Source: RBG-16-66-20 sp052386675
Lineage (GTDB): Bacteria > Pseudomonadota > Gammaproteobacteria > Burkholderiales > SG8-39
Assembly: GCA_052386675.1 (NCBI GenBank)
Contig: JBQTJX010000065.1
Location: 1-12,463 of the forward strand
Direction of reading: 5' to 3'
DNA length: 12,463 bases
The notes under the pieces are model-generated. The model was not told where the DNA came from and did no database searches. It worked only from the letters and a program-made list of their open reading frames with translations. The position numbers were made by a program, and so were the translations under genes. Numbering within the stretch: the first letter of the stretch is position 1; every line of letters begins with the position of its first letter. Positions 1-5,687 of the stretch are shown one piece after another.

Positions 1-2
1 GG

Positions 3-1082
3 CGCGACGTGATTCCGCTGTGGGTGGCGGACACCGATTTCCGGGTGCCGTCGGCCGTGCTCGATGCGATGCGCGAGCGCCTCGCGCACGGCGTGCTCGG
101 CTACAGCGCCGCACCGAACGAATTGCGCGAAGTCATCGCCGCGCGGATGCTCGAACGGCACGGCTGGCGAATCGATCCGGCGTGGATCGTGTTCCTGCCG
201 GGCGTGGTTCCGGGAATCCACCTGGCGGCTCGATACCTGGTCCAGCCGGGCGATCACGTGCTGGTGCCGGTTCCGTTGTATCACCACTTCGTCCAGGCGC
301 TGCGCAAGGCGCCGCGCGCATACAGCGAAGTGCCCCTGGTTCTCTCGCGCGGGCGCTGGGTGCTGGACGAGGACCGCCTCGCCGCTAGCGTGCGCGACGA
401 CACGCGCATGCTGTACCTGTGCAACCCGCAAAACCCGGGCGGCACGATCTTCACCCGGGCTGAGCTCGAGCGGCTGGCGGATCTTGCCGCGCGCCACGAC
501 CTGCTCGTCTGTTCCGATGAGATTCACTCCGACATCCTGCTCGAGCCGGGAAAACCACACGTGCCGATCGCGAGCCTCTCACCGGAAGCGTCGCGCCGCA
601 CGGTGACGCTGAATTCACCCAACAAGGCGTTCAACTTCACGGGGGCTGGTTGCGCCTGGGCGATCATCGAAGACGAAGGCATGCGGGGCGCGTTCTCCGC
701 GGACCACCACGCGACGCTGCACGATGCATCCGTCTTCGGCTACATCGGCGCGCTGAGCGCATACCGGGAATGCGATGGCTGGCTTGCGGCGCAGCTCCAG
801 TACTTGCGCGGCAATCGGGACCTCGTCGAGCAAAGAGTTGCTGCCATGGCCGGTCTTTCGATGGCGCACGTGGAAGCGACCTATCTTGCGTGGATCGATT
901 GCTCCGGCCTGGCGACGCAGGACCCGCACGCGTTCTTCCTCGAACACGGCGTCGCGGCGTCGCCGGGCGCACAGTTCGGCGCCGGCCAGTTCGTGCGACT
1001 GAACTTTGGCACTCAGCGCACGCGCCTGGTGGCCGCGCTCGATCGAATGGCTTCCGCGGTCTCGAGTATGCGTTCCAGGTGA
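3..1082 (+). CDS. patB: PatB/MalY-type PLP-dependent C-S lyase / aminotransferase, 5' truncated by the window edge
   Basis: Fold-type I PLP enzyme of the MalY/PatB branch, cytoplasmic. Relatives cleave the C-S bond of cystathionine or other cysteine conjugates, giving pyruvate, ammonia and a thiol, or act as aminotransferases. The first visible residues (RDVIPLWVADTDF) match the conserved LWVADMDF block that lies about 25-30 residues from the N-terminus in this family, so the true start is off the left edge. The GTG at 9 is in frame but is probably internal. Other family marks are GYSAAP, the CNPQNPGG loop near 420, SDEIHSDIL near 515-540 (PLP-binding Asp), and NSPNKAFN with the Schiff-base Lys codon at 624-626. 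The C-terminal VRLNFGTQRTRL contains the expected carboxylate-binding Arg. The last 70 bp overlap the convergent ChaC-like gene. Substrate not determinable; family assignment confident. Confidence 0.9.
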   Translation, partial: RDVIPLWVADTDFRVPSAVLDAMRERLAHGVLGYSAAPNELREVIAARMLERHGWRIDPAWIVFLPGVVPGIHLAARYLVQPGDHVLVPVPLYHHFVQALRKAPRAYSEVPLVLSRGRWVLDEDRLAASVRDDTRMLYLCNPQNPGGTIFTRAELERLADLAARHDLLVCSDEIHSDILLEPGKPHVPIASLSPEASRRTVTLNSPNKAFNFTGAGCAWAIIEDEGMRGAFSADHHATLHDASVFGYIGALSAYRECDGWLAAQLQYLRGNRDLVEQRVAAMAGLSMAHVEATYLAWIDCSGLATQDPHAFFLEHGVAASPGAQFGAGQFVRLNFGTQRTRLVAALDRMASAVSSMRSR

Positions 1083-1597
1083 GGATCGCTGACGCCGAGC
1101 TCGTACATGTGCTCGAGCGTCCTGCGGATGTACTCGGTGCAGCGCCCGCGCTGCCCGACGCCTTGCGCGACCAGCTTCGCACGCCCGTCCAGGTCTAGCT
1201 CGCGCACATGCTGCGGGTGCTTCGGGTCGGCGATGAACGTAAGCGCCTGGACCCGCTGCCCGGCGCCGACTCGAACCGGCACGAGCCGCGGCTCGTAGAC
1301 CTTGCGCAGCATCTCGCGCTTCCACAGCTTTGCCAGCACCCCGTGAACGCGCTCCGCAGGCACCAGGAACGTCATTCCCCAGCACGAGCCGCCGCGGCAC
1401 AAGCCCATGACCAGCCCCGGACGAGCAGACGTTCCGCGGTAGCGAGTCGAGAGAATGCAGAGCGCGCGATGATAGCCGCGAACCAGCCCGACGGATTTGC
1501 GCCGATAGCGGAATTCGGGACGCCACATCAGCGAGCCGTAGCCGAAGATCCACAAGTCGCGGCGCGGCAGGCGTTCGAGGAACTGGGGGAGATCCAT
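1013..1597 (-). CDS. chaC: ChaC-like glutathione-specific gamma-glutamylcyclotransferase
   Basis: Cytosolic enzyme of the ChaC branch of gamma-glutamylcyclotransferases, which convert glutathione to 5-oxoproline plus Cys-Gly. About 194 aa, normal for the family. The N-terminal FGYGSLMWRPEF (residues 18-29) is the diagnostic YGSL substrate-binding loop. LWKREML places the likely catalytic Glu at residue 95. The C-terminal CTEYIRRTLEHMYELGV block matches the ChaC end. I chose the ATG at 1597, giving MDLPQF. In-frame ATGs at 1633 and 1672 exist, but a consensus TATAAT on this strand (1632-1637) covers the one at 1633, so translation most likely begins downstream. No clear Shine-Dalgarno is visible. 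It converges with and overlaps the PLP enzyme, and is divergent from the TPP decarboxylase pair. Both this enzyme and the PLP lyase act on sulfur compounds; a shared cysteine-salvage role is inference only. Confidence 0.9.
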   Translation of the reverse strand: MDLPQFLERLPRRDLWIFGYGSLMWRPEFRYRRKSVGLVRGYHRALCILSTRYRGTSARPGLVMGLCRGGSCWGMTFLVPAERVHGVLAKLWKREMLRKVYEPRLVPVRVGAGQRVQALTFIADPKHPQHVRELDLDGRAKLVAQGVGQRGRCTEYIRRTLEHMYELGVSDPHLERILETAEAIRSSAATRRVR

Positions 1598-1631
1598 CGT
1601 TGTTGTGTTTCGCAGGGCGACGGTGCGACGC

Positions 1632-1637
1632 ATTATA
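1632..1637 (-). promoter_or_regulatory. Candidate -10 element (TATAAT) for chaC in a 68-bp divergent spacer
   Basis: On the minus strand the sequence reads exactly TATAAT, the sigma-70 -10 consensus, about 34 bp before the chosen ATG. A start site about 7 bp downstream would give a leader of roughly 25-30 nt. No acceptable -35 box lies 16-19 bp upstream and there is no extended -10 TG, so the promoter would need an activator or be weak. The plus strand gives ATTATAGAAT here, so the same AT-rich patch may also serve the divergent decarboxylase genes. Confidence 0.4.
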
Positions 1638-1665
1638 GAATCGGACCCAACACGGCATCGCTGCA

Positions 1666-2196
1666 ATGGCAAATCCCGACTGGCCCCAAGAGAGTCACGG
1701 CGCGCTGAAGCGCGCGGGCGTCCGTGTCGTGGGATACGTCCCCGACGGCGGGCACAAGCGGCTGATCGAGCTTTGCCTGGCAGACCCCGACCTGCGCTGC
1801 GTGGTGCTCTCGACGGAGGAGGAAGGCATGGGCCTCGCCGCCGGCGCCTGGCTCGGCGGCATGCGGTGCGTTCTGCTGATGCAATCGAGCGGCGTCGGAA
1901 ACTGCATCAACGGTCTCGGGATGACGCACGAATGTCGCTTTCCGCTGCTGGTGCTCGTAACCATGCGCGGCGAGCAGGGAGAGTTCAATCCATGGCAGGT
2001 GCCGATGGGCCAGGCGACGCGCCCCGCGCTCGAATCCATGGGCGTGGTGGTGCACCAGGCGTCGACCGCGGAGGAGATCGCGCCGGTGGCCGATGCCGCC
2101 GCGCGCCTTGCCTGGGGCAGCTATGCCGCGGTGGCGGTGCTGATCGCGCAGCGCGTGATCGGCATCAAGAGCTTCCAGGACCAGGCCAGCCGATGA
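1666..2196 (+). CDS. Two-subunit TPP decarboxylase, alpha (PYR-domain) subunit, ComD / phosphonopyruvate-decarboxylase-like
   Basis: 176 aa, consisting of just the pyrimidine-binding half of a TPP enzyme, as in ComD of methanogen sulfopyruvate decarboxylase and the N-terminal half of phosphonopyruvate decarboxylase. GYVPDGGHKRL (residues 23-33) matches the family's N-terminal strand and turn. STEEEGMGLAAG (49-60) carries the Glu that activates the TPP aminopyrimidine. MQSSGVGNCINGL (72-84) and the TMRGEQGE segment (99-106) follow in the usual order. It must pair with the PP-domain protein encoded next, whose ATG overlaps its TGA, so an alpha2beta2-type complex with active sites at the interface is expected. 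Expected chemistry is decarboxylation of a 2-oxo acid to an aldehyde; the substrate is unknown. No Shine-Dalgarno is seen before the ATG, so the message could be leaderless or nearly so. Confidence 0.88.
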   Translation: MANPDWPQESHGALKRAGVRVVGYVPDGGHKRLIELCLADPDLRCVVLSTEEEGMGLAAGAWLGGMRCVLLMQSSGVGNCINGLGMTHECRFPLLVLVTMRGEQGEFNPWQVPMGQATRPALESMGVVVHQASTAEEIAPVADAAARLAWGSYAAVAVLIAQRVIGIKSFQDQASR

Positions 2197-2783
2197 GCGC
2201 GACCCTGAAGAGACGGGACGTGGTGGCCTCGCTGCTCGACAAACGCGACGGCCTGCTCGTGGTCGCCGGCCTCGGCTCCACCGCCTGGGATATTTCCGCG
2301 GCAGGCGATTCCCCGCTCAGCTTCCCGATGTGGGGCGCCATGGGCACCGCGGCGATGGTGGGCCTGGGCCTTGCGCTGGCGCAGCCTTCGCGCCGGGTCC
2401 TGGTCATTACAGGAGACGGCGAAATGCTCATGGGGATGGGGTCCCTGGCCACCATCGGCGTGCAGAAGCCGCGCAATCTCGCCATCGCGGTGATCGACAA
2501 CGAGCGCTACGGCGAAACCGGCATGCAGGCCACCCATACCGCCTCGGGCGTGGACCTGGCCGGCGTGGCGCGCGCATGCGGATTTGGCACCACCGCCGTT
2601 GTCCGTTCCGATGCCGAGTTCGCGTCGGCCCGCAAGGCGCTGCTGGGCGAGCCCGGACCGGTGTTCATGCAGGTCAAGGTGCTCGCCGAGAAAATTCCGC
2701 TGGTGCTGCCGCCCCGGGACGGAGGCCTGCTCAAGACCCGGTTCCGGCGGGCGTTGCTGGGGCCGCAGGCGGACGCGGAATAA
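2193..2783 (+). CDS. Two-subunit TPP decarboxylase, beta (PP-domain) subunit, ComE / phosphonopyruvate-decarboxylase-like
   Basis: 196 aa, the diphosphate-binding half of the split TPP decarboxylase. The ATG at 2193 overlaps the alpha-subunit stop (ATGA), a sign of translational coupling. The Mg/TPP motif GDGEMLMGMG begins at residue 74 and ends with IDNERYGETG (101-110), giving the GDG...N metal ligands at about the standard spacing. GLGSTAWD (26-33) and FPMWGAMGTAAMVGLGLAL (44-62) are the blocks typical of ComE and the C-terminal half of phosphonopyruvate decarboxylase. The same reading frame is open back to about 1605, but that stretch is an out-of-frame shadow of the alpha gene. No phosphonate- or sulfonate-forming enzyme (PEP mutase, phosphosulfolactate enzymes) is present, so the named substrates of homologues should not be transferred. 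Confidence 0.9.
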   Translation: MSATLKRRDVVASLLDKRDGLLVVAGLGSTAWDISAAGDSPLSFPMWGAMGTAAMVGLGLALAQPSRRVLVITGDGEMLMGMGSLATIGVQKPRNLAIAVIDNERYGETGMQATHTASGVDLAGVARACGFGTTAVVRSDAEFASARKALLGEPGPVFMQVKVLAEKIPLVLPPRDGGLLKTRFRRALLGPQADAE

Positions 2784-2865
2784 TGCCTCGGGAGGGCGTC
2801 AACCTGGCCGGGGCCGGTGCGTTACTGGGGGTGATCGACTCACCACTTCCCATGGAGAATCCCAG

Positions 2866-3123
2866 ATGCTGAAGCAAAAACTGTTCGTGACCCTGGTGGC
2901 GTCCGCATTCGCCGCCTCCGTGTTCGCCCAGGCACCGGCCAAGCCGGCCGCCCCTGCCGCCGCCCCGGCGCCGGCTGCCGCCCCGGCTGCCGCAAAGGCC
3001 GAGCCCGCCAAGGCCGATGCCCCCGCCCCCAAGGGCAAGGCGAAGGCCAAGGGCAAAGGAAAGTCGAAGGGCAAGGCGAAGGGCAAGTCGAAAGGCAAGG
3101 CCAAGATGGACGACAAGAAGTAG
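2866..3123 (+). CDS. Small exported Ala/Pro/Lys-rich protein with K-[AS]-K-G repeats
   Basis: 85 aa, no recognised domain. Residues 1-21 form a convincing Sec signal peptide: Lys at 3 and 5, hydrophobic LFVTLVASAFAASVFA, and cleavage expected after VFA before QAPA. The mature part is an Ala/Pro linker (23-55) then a strongly basic tail (56-80) alternating Lys with Gly, Ala or Ser, ending MDDKK. The sequence is low complexity and probably disordered in the periplasm or outside the cell. GGAGA at 2854-2858, 7 nt before the ATG, is a good ribosome binding site. It lies 82 bp after the decarboxylase gene and is followed by a strong terminator, so it is either the last gene of that operon or a separate short transcript. 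The tail looks like histone-H1-like AlaLys proteins, but the signal peptide argues against a nucleoid role. Function unknown; possible roles are binding polyanions or metals. Confidence 0.82.
   Translation: MLKQKLFVTLVASAFAASVFAQAPAKPAAPAAAPAPAAAPAAAKAEPAKADAPAPKGKAKAKGKGKSKGKAKGKSKGKAKMDDKK
3061..3105 (+). repeat. 12-bp tandem repeat, about 3.75 imperfect copies, encoding K-[AS]-K-G
   Basis: Units read AAG-(T/G)CG-AA(G/A)-GGC in phase with the small exported protein, covering residues 66-80. Looser KGKA units precede it from 3031. The copies differ mainly at third positions and at the Ser/Ala codon. Such a unit is prone to copy-number change by slippage, which would keep the reading frame because 12 is a multiple of 3. 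Confidence 0.7.
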
Positions 3124-3144
3124 GCGGTCCGTTCGTTCCAAGAC

Positions 3145-3174
3145 AAAAGCCCGGCTTTGGCCGGGCTTTTTTTT
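3145..3174 (+). terminator. Rho-independent terminator between convergent genes
   Basis: A perfect 11-bp stem pairs AAAAGCCCGGC (3145-3155) with GCCGGGCTTTT (3160-3170) around a TTTG loop, followed by a T tract running to 3174. It lies 21 bp after the stop of the small exported protein. Read on the minus strand the same hairpin ends in four T residues just after the stop of the last permease gene, so it may also stop the importer operon, less efficiently. Confidence 0.93.
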
Positions 3175-3177
3175 CGG

Positions 3178-3978
3178 CTAGCGCTGAAGAACGCGCCTTG
3201 CGACGTAGGACGCGACGTCCACCAGCGCGACCAGCGCGATCATCGCGATCAGGACCGAACTGGTCTCGCGCATGTGAAAGAGGCCCATGTGGAACGCGAG
3301 CATCTGGCCCAGCCCGCCGCCCCCGACCACGCCGAGGACCGCGGCAGCGCGGATGTTGTTCTCCCAGCGGTACAGCGTATAGGACACCAGCTGCGGCAGG
3401 ACCTGCGGCAGCGTGGCGTAAAGGAAGATCCGTCCGGCGCCAACGCCCTGCGTGCGCAGCGCGAAGGCCGGTCCTGGCGGCGCATTTTCGATCGCTTCGG
3501 CGAACAACCGTCCCAGCACGCCGGTGGTGTGAAGGCCGAGGGCGAGCGTGCCCGCGAACGGGCCCAGGCCCGCGGCGATGATCAGGAGCGCCGCCCACAC
3601 CAGCTCCGGGATTGAGCGCAGCGCGTTCAGCACGAGGCGCGTCGGCACGCGCCAGAGCGCGCGGTCGCTGGCGTGGGTCCGGCTGGCGGGCAGCGCCAGC
3701 GCCAGGCCACCCAGCACCGCGAGCAGCGTGCCCAGCGCCGACATGGCGATCGTCTCCAGGCTCGCCACGCCGAGCTTGCGCAGGAATGCGGCGTCGACCG
3801 ACGGCGAGAGCAGTTCGGCAATGAAGCGACTCATCCTGCGGGCGGCGTCCATCGAGATGAACTTCGACCACTGCAGGTCCAGCGTCCAGAAGCTGGCCGC
3901 CGTCAGCAGTGCGAGACCTGCGAGGAACCAGCAGGCCGCGCAGCGCGACGGTCGTCCGGGAACCGGGGAAACGTTCAA
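3178..3978 (-). CDS. phnE: PhnE-like ABC transporter permease, second of the pair (TTG start)
   Basis: 266 aa inner-membrane permease of the phosphonate/phosphite-type (PhnE/PtxC) importers. The start is taken as the TTG at 3978: its last bases overlap the upstream permease's TGA, AGGAT lies 6 nt upstream, and the resulting length and single N-terminal hydrophobic segment (CAACWFLAGLALLTAASFW) fit the family. The frame is open to 4155, but that part is an out-of-frame shadow of the upstream gene. Hydrophobic segments follow around LETIAMSALGTLLAVLGGLALAL, ELVWAALLIIAAGL and the C-terminal VLIAMIALVALVDVASY. The coupling-loop region has YATLPQVLPQLVSYTLYRWE, then IRAAAVLGVVGGGGLGQML, the PhnE signature. 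It is the last gene of the operon and ends 3 bp beyond the shared terminator. It would pair with the other permease to form a heterodimeric channel. Confidence 0.9.
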   Translation of the reverse strand: MNVSPVPGRPSRCAACWFLAGLALLTAASFWTLDLQWSKFISMDAARRMSRFIAELLSPSVDAAFLRKLGVASLETIAMSALGTLLAVLGGLALALPASRTHASDRALWRVPTRLVLNALRSIPELVWAALLIIAAGLGPFAGTLALGLHTTGVLGRLFAEAIENAPPGPAFALRTQGVGAGRIFLYATLPQVLPQLVSYTLYRWENNIRAAAVLGVVGGGGLGQMLAFHMGLFHMRETSSVLIAMIALVALVDVASYVARRVLQR

Positions 3979-4814
3979 GCGATCATCCTGCGCAGCCAGG
4001 CGCTGGCCACGTCGGCAAGGCCGACCAGGATCATGAACACGATCAGCATGGTCGCCACTTCGGAACCATGGAACATCTTCATCGAATTGTCCATTTGCTG
4101 GCCCAGGCCGCCGGCGCCGACGAAACCGAGCACGGCCGAGGAGCGGATCGCGCACTCCCAGCGGTACACGGTGTAGCTGGTGAGTTCCGAGGCGCTCTGC
4201 GGCAGCACGCCGTAGAGGAAGGTCTGCAGCCGGCTGGCGCCGTTGCGCAGCAGGGATTGCGTGGCATGCCGCTCATCGCTCTCCAGGATTTCCCCGTAGA
4301 CCTTGCCCAGCATGCCGCCGTAGGTCAGCGCGATGGCGAGCACGCCCGCCGTGGGCCCCAGCCCCACCACGCGCACAAACACCAGCGCCCACACCAACTC
4401 CGGAATGCTGCGCAGCACGATCAGCAGCGCACGCACGGACTGCCGCACGGCAAGCGGCACCAGGTGCATGCGGCCTGGCAGGGCGGACACCGAGATCACG
4501 CTGGTGGAGAGCAGGGTGAGCGGGATCGCGATCACCAGCGCGAGTGCCATGCCGGCGGAGGCGATGGCCACGGTTCGCCAGCATTCGCGCGCCACCAGGC
4601 CAAGGAATTCGGGCTCCAGCTTTGGCGGGAAGAAGTCGGCGATGAACCGGCCGGTGATCTTGAGCGAATCCGGCGCGAACAGTGCCCAGAACCTGAACTC
4701 GGTCGCGACCAGCGCCGGCGCGAGGAGAACCAGCGCGGCCAGCGCCCAGAACACGCGCGCGCTCCAGGCCGGGTCGCGCATGCGGGGCGCAATGGGCAGG
4801 GCGCCGGTGGTCAC
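3975..4814 (-). CDS. phnE: PhnE-like ABC transporter permease, first of the pair
   Basis: 279 aa inner-membrane permease of the PhnE/PtxC type. The start is GTG at 4814, with AAGGA (4826-4830) 11 nt upstream, 16 bp after the ATPase stop. An N-terminal transmembrane segment lies about residues 21-38, and further hydrophobic stretches fit the usual topology. RSIPELVWALVFVRVVGLGP is shared almost word for word with the second permease (RSIPELVWAALLIIAAGLGP), as are the YGVLPQSASELTSYTVYRWE coupling region and LGFVGAGGLGQQM. The two are diverged paralogues, not a recent duplication, since most other positions differ. It carries substrate from the PhnD-like protein across the membrane, driven by the PhnC-like ATPase. 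Substrate uncertain within the phosphonate/phosphite/selenate group. Confidence 0.93.
   Translation of the reverse strand: MTTGALPIAPRMRDPAWSARVFWALAALVLLAPALVATEFRFWALFAPDSLKITGRFIADFFPPKLEPEFLGLVARECWRTVAIASAGMALALVIAIPLTLLSTSVISVSALPGRMHLVPLAVRQSVRALLIVLRSIPELVWALVFVRVVGLGPTAGVLAIALTYGGMLGKVYGEILESDERHATQSLLRNGASRLQTFLYGVLPQSASELTSYTVYRWECAIRSSAVLGFVGAGGLGQQMDNSMKMFHGSEVATMLIVFMILVGLADVASAWLRRMIA
3985..3989 (-). promoter_or_regulatory. Ribosome binding site supporting a TTG start
   Basis: On the minus strand AGGAT precedes the TTG at 3978 by 6 nt, inside the 3' end of the upstream permease gene. No ATG or GTG in frame lies nearby that would keep the first membrane segment intact, so this site decides the start. 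Translation is probably coupled to the upstream permease. Confidence 0.55.
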
Positions 4815-4830
4815 GCGGGGTGCGGTCCTT

Positions 4831-5658
4831 TCAGCGGCAGTAAGGCGCAGGCGCCGGGTTCATCGGCCCGGGTTCCGGGAGCGCTGGCGCGGGCCCCAGC
4901 AATTCGTGCTCGCGTTGCGCGTACAGTTCGGCAAGGCGCTCGCGCGTCACCTCCCGCGCCGGAAGGTCGAAGCGGATTTCGCCGTCGCGCATCCCGACCA
5001 CGCGCGGAAAGCGCGTCGCGACATCCACCTGGTGCAGTGTCGTCACCAGCGTGGCGCCGCGGGCCCGGGCGGCGCGGGTGAGGGTGTCGATCGCCAGCGC
5101 GGCGCGCGACGGGTCGAGCGACGACAGCGGTTCGTCCACCAGCCAGAGCGACGCCGGGGAGAGCAGCGCGCGCGCCAGGCCGACGCGCTGGCGCTCGCCC
5201 CCGGAGAGCCGGTCCACGCGCTCCCAGAGTTTGTCGGCGAGGTCGAACTTCCGCAGGGCGCCGAGGGCTTCCTCGATGTCCGTCGGGTACACGAGCGAGC
5301 GCAGGCTCGCGAGCAGCGACTGCCGCGGCAGTCTTGCCGCCAGCACCGCGGTCACGACGCGCTGGCGGGGCGGCAAGGGGGGCGCCTGGGGCGCCAGGAA
5401 CAGCCGTCCGCGCATCTCATGCAGGCGCCGGACGGACAGAGACCATGGATCGATCCGGTCCAGCTCCAGGCGGCCCGCCACGGGCTTCAGGGCGCAGGCA
5501 AGAGCGTGCAGGAGCGTGGTCTTGCCCGCGCCGGAGGGACCGACGATCGCGACCTGTTCGCCCGACGCGAACGCGATCTGCGCCGGCCGCAGGGCCGGCG
5601 CGCTTTCGACGCCGGCCGCGGGATGCCGCGCCGCGAGCCCTTGGAGGGTTGCCTGCAC
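4831..5658 (-). CDS. phnC: PhnC-like ABC transporter ATP-binding subunit
   Basis: 275 aa cytoplasmic ATPase of the importer. All nucleotide-binding motifs are present in order: Walker A GPSGAGKT (residues 40-47), Q-loop Gln 91, signature LSGGERQR (151-158), Walker B LWLVDEP (171-177) with catalytic Glu 176, D-loop SSLD and switch His 209. The only in-frame start near the beginning is GTG at 5658, 29 bp after the binding-protein stop, with AAGGGA rather far upstream, so the start is the least certain part. The N-terminal strand region before Walker A is degenerate compared with usual PhnC. The C-terminus adds a roughly 20-residue Pro/Ala-rich tail ending PAPYCR that is not part of the ATPase fold. 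It belongs to the minus-strand importer operon. Confidence 0.9.
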   Translation of the reverse strand: MQATLQGLAARHPAAGVESAPALRPAQIAFASGEQVAIVGPSGAGKTTLLHALACALKPVAGRLELDRIDPWSLSVRRLHEMRGRLFLAPQAPPLPPRQRVVTAVLAARLPRQSLLASLRSLVYPTDIEEALGALRKFDLADKLWERVDRLSGGERQRVGLARALLSPASLWLVDEPLSSLDPSRAALAIDTLTRAARARGATLVTTLHQVDVATRFPRVVGMRDGEIRFDLPAREVTRERLAELYAQREHELLGPAPALPEPGPMNPAPAPYCR

Positions 5659-5687
5659 CGGATGGCCGGTAGCGAATCCCTTGAGCG

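Noticed and set aside
615..1658. 347-codon open frame on the minus strand
   Set aside because: Overlaps the ChaC-like gene in another frame and runs antisense to the PLP enzyme; no recognisable motif.
2830..2844. Short hairpin GGTGA-TCGAC-TCACC before the small exported protein gene
   Set aside because: Only 5 bp, no T tract and not near any other regulatory mark; likely chance.
3031..3105. Repetitive tract as a possible CRISPR or intergenic repeat
   Set aside because: Units are 12 bp, contiguous and in phase with a coding frame, with no spacers.
3909..5081. 390-codon open frame on the plus strand
   Set aside because: Antisense to both permeases and the ATPase tail; its His/Gln/Arg-rich text is typical of reverse-strand translation of GC-rich genes.
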